Part shown: positions 4,421-6,201 of the stretch, in pieces
Position numbering within the stretch: the first letter of the stretch is position 1
How the letters are laid out: each line of letters begins with the position of its first letter
DNA from: Candidatus Elarobacter sp.
GTDB taxonomy: Bacteria > Vulcanimicrobiota > Vulcanimicrobiia > Vulcanimicrobiales > Vulcanimicrobiaceae
Length of the DNA: 6,201 nucleotides
Reading direction: 5' to 3'
NCBI GenBank assembly: GCA_030150085.1
Contig: JASLGJ010000189.1
Span: 1 to 6,201 of the forward strand
Notes under the pieces: model-generated
Told to the model about the DNA's origin: nothing
Database searches by the model: none
What the model saw: the letters and a program-made list of their open reading frames with translations, nothing else
Position numbers and translations under genes: made by a program

Positions 4421-6201
4421 CCGCGCGGTCCGCGTGCTGGAGCGCGACCCGGCGCGCCATGGCCATGATGGTCAGCATCGGGTTGACCCCGCTGGACTGC
4501 GGGAAGAGCGCGCCGTCGGCGACCAGCAGGTTGTCGTAGCCCCACACCCGGCCGCTCGGATCGACCACCGACGCCGCGCGCCGCGCGCCCATCGCGGCCG
4601 TGCCCATCTGGTGCGCGGAGAAGAAGATCTGGCGGCACGGCGCGGCCCCGCGGCGCATCACGCGCTCGACGAAGTCGGCCCGCGCGCGGCCGTTCCACCC
4701 CGCGCGCTCGAGCACCAGCGGGCGGTTGTGCCAGGTCACGACGCGCCGCGCGCCGCCCGCGAACGCGACGTCGGCCAAGCCGACCAGACCGTGGAGCAGG
4801 TTCTCGGCGTCGAAGGCCGAGACGCGGTAGTCGAGCGCCGCCTCGTCGTCGAGCGAGAGCGCGCCCGGGTCGCGGTCGCGGGTGACCGCGATCAGGCTCG
4901 CGCCGCAGCGCACCTCGTCCATCAGGCGGGCGTGCGCGGCCGCGCCCTCCCAGGGCAGCGCCAGCGCGGCCAGACCGGGATGCGCCGGCGCGGCCTCGAT
5001 CTTCGCCCCGTAGTTGCCCACCCGGTAGTTGTAGGCGTCGGAATAGGCCGACTGCATCGGGCCGTTCCACGCTTCGACCGGCTCGTCGTAGAGCGCCACG
5101 CAGCCCGCCACCGGGTGCAGGAACAGGCGCTTTCCGAGCTGCGGCGCGCTGATTCCGCTGCGCGCCAGCAGGCCCGGCGTGCGCAGCGTGCCGGCCGCGC
5201 AGACGACCAGCTTCGCGCGCACGGTGAAGCGCCGCGGCGTGCCGTCCGGGCCGGTCTGCACCGCATCGACGGCGGTCGCGCGCGTCCCTTCGGTGAGGAT
5301 GCGCTCGGCGCGCGCGGCGGCGTACACCGCGCCGCCCGCGGCGACGACCTGCGGCAGGTGGACGCGCGCGGTGGAGCGCTTCTTGGCGTACGCGCAGCCC
5401 ATCCCGCAGTAGCCGCAGCCCGCGCCGCAGTCGGTCGGCGCGTTGCGCGGCATGGCGCCCGCGTGGACGCCCAGCGCCGCGCAGCCGGCGAGGATCGCGG
5501 CGTTGTTGCGGTTGTGCTCGCGCAGCGGCGCCAGGCCGAGCTCAGCCTCGAGCGCGTCGTAGTGCGGGCCCAGCTCGGCCGCCAGGCCGGCGATGCCGCT
5601 GTGCGTCTCCCACTCCGCCGCGATCCGCTCGGGCAGGCGGAACGAGGTGCACCAGTTGACCGCCGTGCCGCCCCCCAGCGTCGCGCCGGCGAAGATCGCG
5701 ACGCCCAGGTCCCGCGTGGCGCACAAGCCGCGCTCGAGGTAGAGCTCGCCGATCGAGCGCTCGCGCTGGTCGAAGGTCGTCGCGTCGTAGGCCGGGCCCG
5801 CTTCGAGCACGACCACGCGCGCCCCGGCGCGGGCGAAGACCGCGGCCGCCGTGCCGCCGCCCGCGCCCGAGCCGATCACCGCCACGTCGGCGTCGACCGT
5901 CTCGCCCGCGCGGGCGGCGCTCAGCGCGAGCGGCACGTCGGCCCGAGCGCCGTCGCCGCGCGGGCCGGGATAGCCCAGCCGCGGCCAGGTCGGGTTCTCC
6001 GAACCGGGCTCGCTCTCGGCGTAGGCCAGGAACAGGATCAGCCGCTTGAGCGCGGCGCAGCCGCTGCGCAGGTCGACCGCAGGCGCGTCGGCGAGGGCGC
6101 GCAGCGCCGCCCGGCGCGCGCCCAGCGGCAGCCGCATCGGGAGCGCGAGCAGGTCGAGGAACAGCCGCAGCTTGGCGCCGCGCGCGGGCGAGAGCCCGTC
6201 C
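4389..6201 (-). CDS. FAD-dependent GMC oxidoreductase, long-chain alcohol oxidase type (N-terminus outside window)
   Basis: A glucose-methanol-choline family flavoprotein predicted to oxidise an alcohol. The substrate is undetermined. The reading frame runs open through the right edge, so the ATG at 6137 is probably internal: the 21 codons before it encode a leucine-rich helix that continues naturally into the N-terminal helical region typical of fatty-alcohol-oxidase-like members, including ALKRLILFLAYAE (about 29-41, counting from that Met) and NPTWPRLGYPGP (48-59). Next come the FAD-binding GSGAGGG (89-95) with VVVLEAG (108-114), the second FAD motif GATLGGGTAVNW (151-162), and a cysteine cluster CxxxCxxCxxxC (237-248). 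Near the C-terminus are SAHQMGTAAMG (507-517) and ADGALFPQSSGVNPMLTIMA (540-559). His509 and Asn552 occupy the GMC catalytic pair positions. The stop is TGA at 4391-4389. The tail after about residue 567 is Ala/Pro-rich, and its coding region overlaps the small + strand gene by 32 bases. No signal peptide can be judged without the true start. Choline-dehydrogenase-like activity is less likely given the N-terminal region. Confidence 0.95.
   Translation of the reverse strand, partial: DGLSPARGAKLRLFLDLLALPMRLPLGARRAALRALADAPAVDLRSGCAALKRLILFLAYAESEPGSENPTWPRLGYPGPRGDGARADVPLALSAARAGETVDADVAVIGSGAGGGTAAAVFARAGARVVVLEAGPAYDATTFDQRERSIGELYLERGLCATRDLGVAIFAGATLGGGTAVNWCTSFRLPERIAAEWETHSGIAGLAAELGPHYDALEAELGLAPLREHNRNNAAILAGCAALGVHAGAMPRNAPTDCGAGCGYCGMGCAYAKKRSTARVHLPQVVAAGGAVYAAARAERILTEGTRATAVDAVQTGPDGTPRRFTVRAKLVVCAAGTLRTPGLLARSGISAPQLGKRLFLHPVAGCVALYDEPVEAWNGPMQSAYSDAYNYRVGNYGAKIEAAPAHPGLAALALPWEGAAAHARLMDEVRCGASLIAVTRDRDPGALSLDDEAALDYRVSAFDAENLLHGLVGLADVAFAGGARRVVTWHNRPLVLERAGWNGRARADFVERVMRRGAAPCRQIFFSAHQMGTAAMGARRAASVVDPSGRVWGYDNLLVADGALFPQSSGVNPMLTIMAMARRVALQHADRAASAAPAPTSR

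Noticed and set aside
3053..6201. The idea that the nitronate monooxygenase, small gene and GMC oxidoreductase form one functional system.
   Set aside because: The GMC gene is on the opposite strand and converges, the enzymes use unrelated substrates as far as families show, and nothing in the sequence links them beyond adjacency.

Overview
The window is very GC-rich DNA with strong G/C preference at third codon positions and almost no non-coding space, as expected of a GC-rich bacterial chromosome. The closest resemblance I can recall for the two PAS, GAF, PP2C and HATPase domains in one chain, and for the fatty-alcohol-oxidase-type GMC protein, is with Candidatus Eremiobacterota/Vulcanimicrobiota (WPS-2) and actinobacterial-type genomes. 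That placement is an impression from protein style and not a demonstrated assignment. I see no rRNA, tRNA, CRISPR array, insertion sequence or phage gene.

Layout from left to right: (1) the 3' part of an unrecognised gene on the + strand (2-487), cut by the window edge. (2) Converging on it after 19 bases, a large stress-signalling protein on the - strand (507-2945), with domains PAS-PAS-GAF-PP2C/SpoIIE phosphatase-RsbW-like ATPase. (3) A 107-base divergent intergenic region (2946-3052) with a 7-bp inverted repeat directly in front of the sensor start codon and a candidate promoter plus a clear Shine-Dalgarno site for the next gene. (4) A class I nitronate monooxygenase on the + strand (3053-4135). 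(5) A small uncharacterised + strand gene of 64 codons (4226-4420). (6) Tail-to-tail with it, overlapping by 32 bases, an FAD-dependent GMC oxidoreductase of the long-chain alcohol oxidase type on the - strand (4389 to beyond the right edge).

The genes do not form one operon: strand changes occur at nearly every boundary, and only the monooxygenase and the small gene could share a transcript. The sensor phosphatase carries both a PP2C phosphatase and an anti-sigma-kinase-like domain, so it probably feeds a partner-switching (RsbU/RsbV/RsbW-like) general stress circuit. No STAS-domain antagonist or sigma factor is in the window. The two flavoenzymes (FMN for the monooxygenase, FAD for the GMC protein) are probably independent metabolic or detoxification genes. 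I find no convincing new multi-gene system. The points most worth a second look are the bifunctional signalling protein, the hairpin that takes the place of its ribosome binding site, the cysteine cluster in the GMC oxidoreductase, and the small orphan gene.
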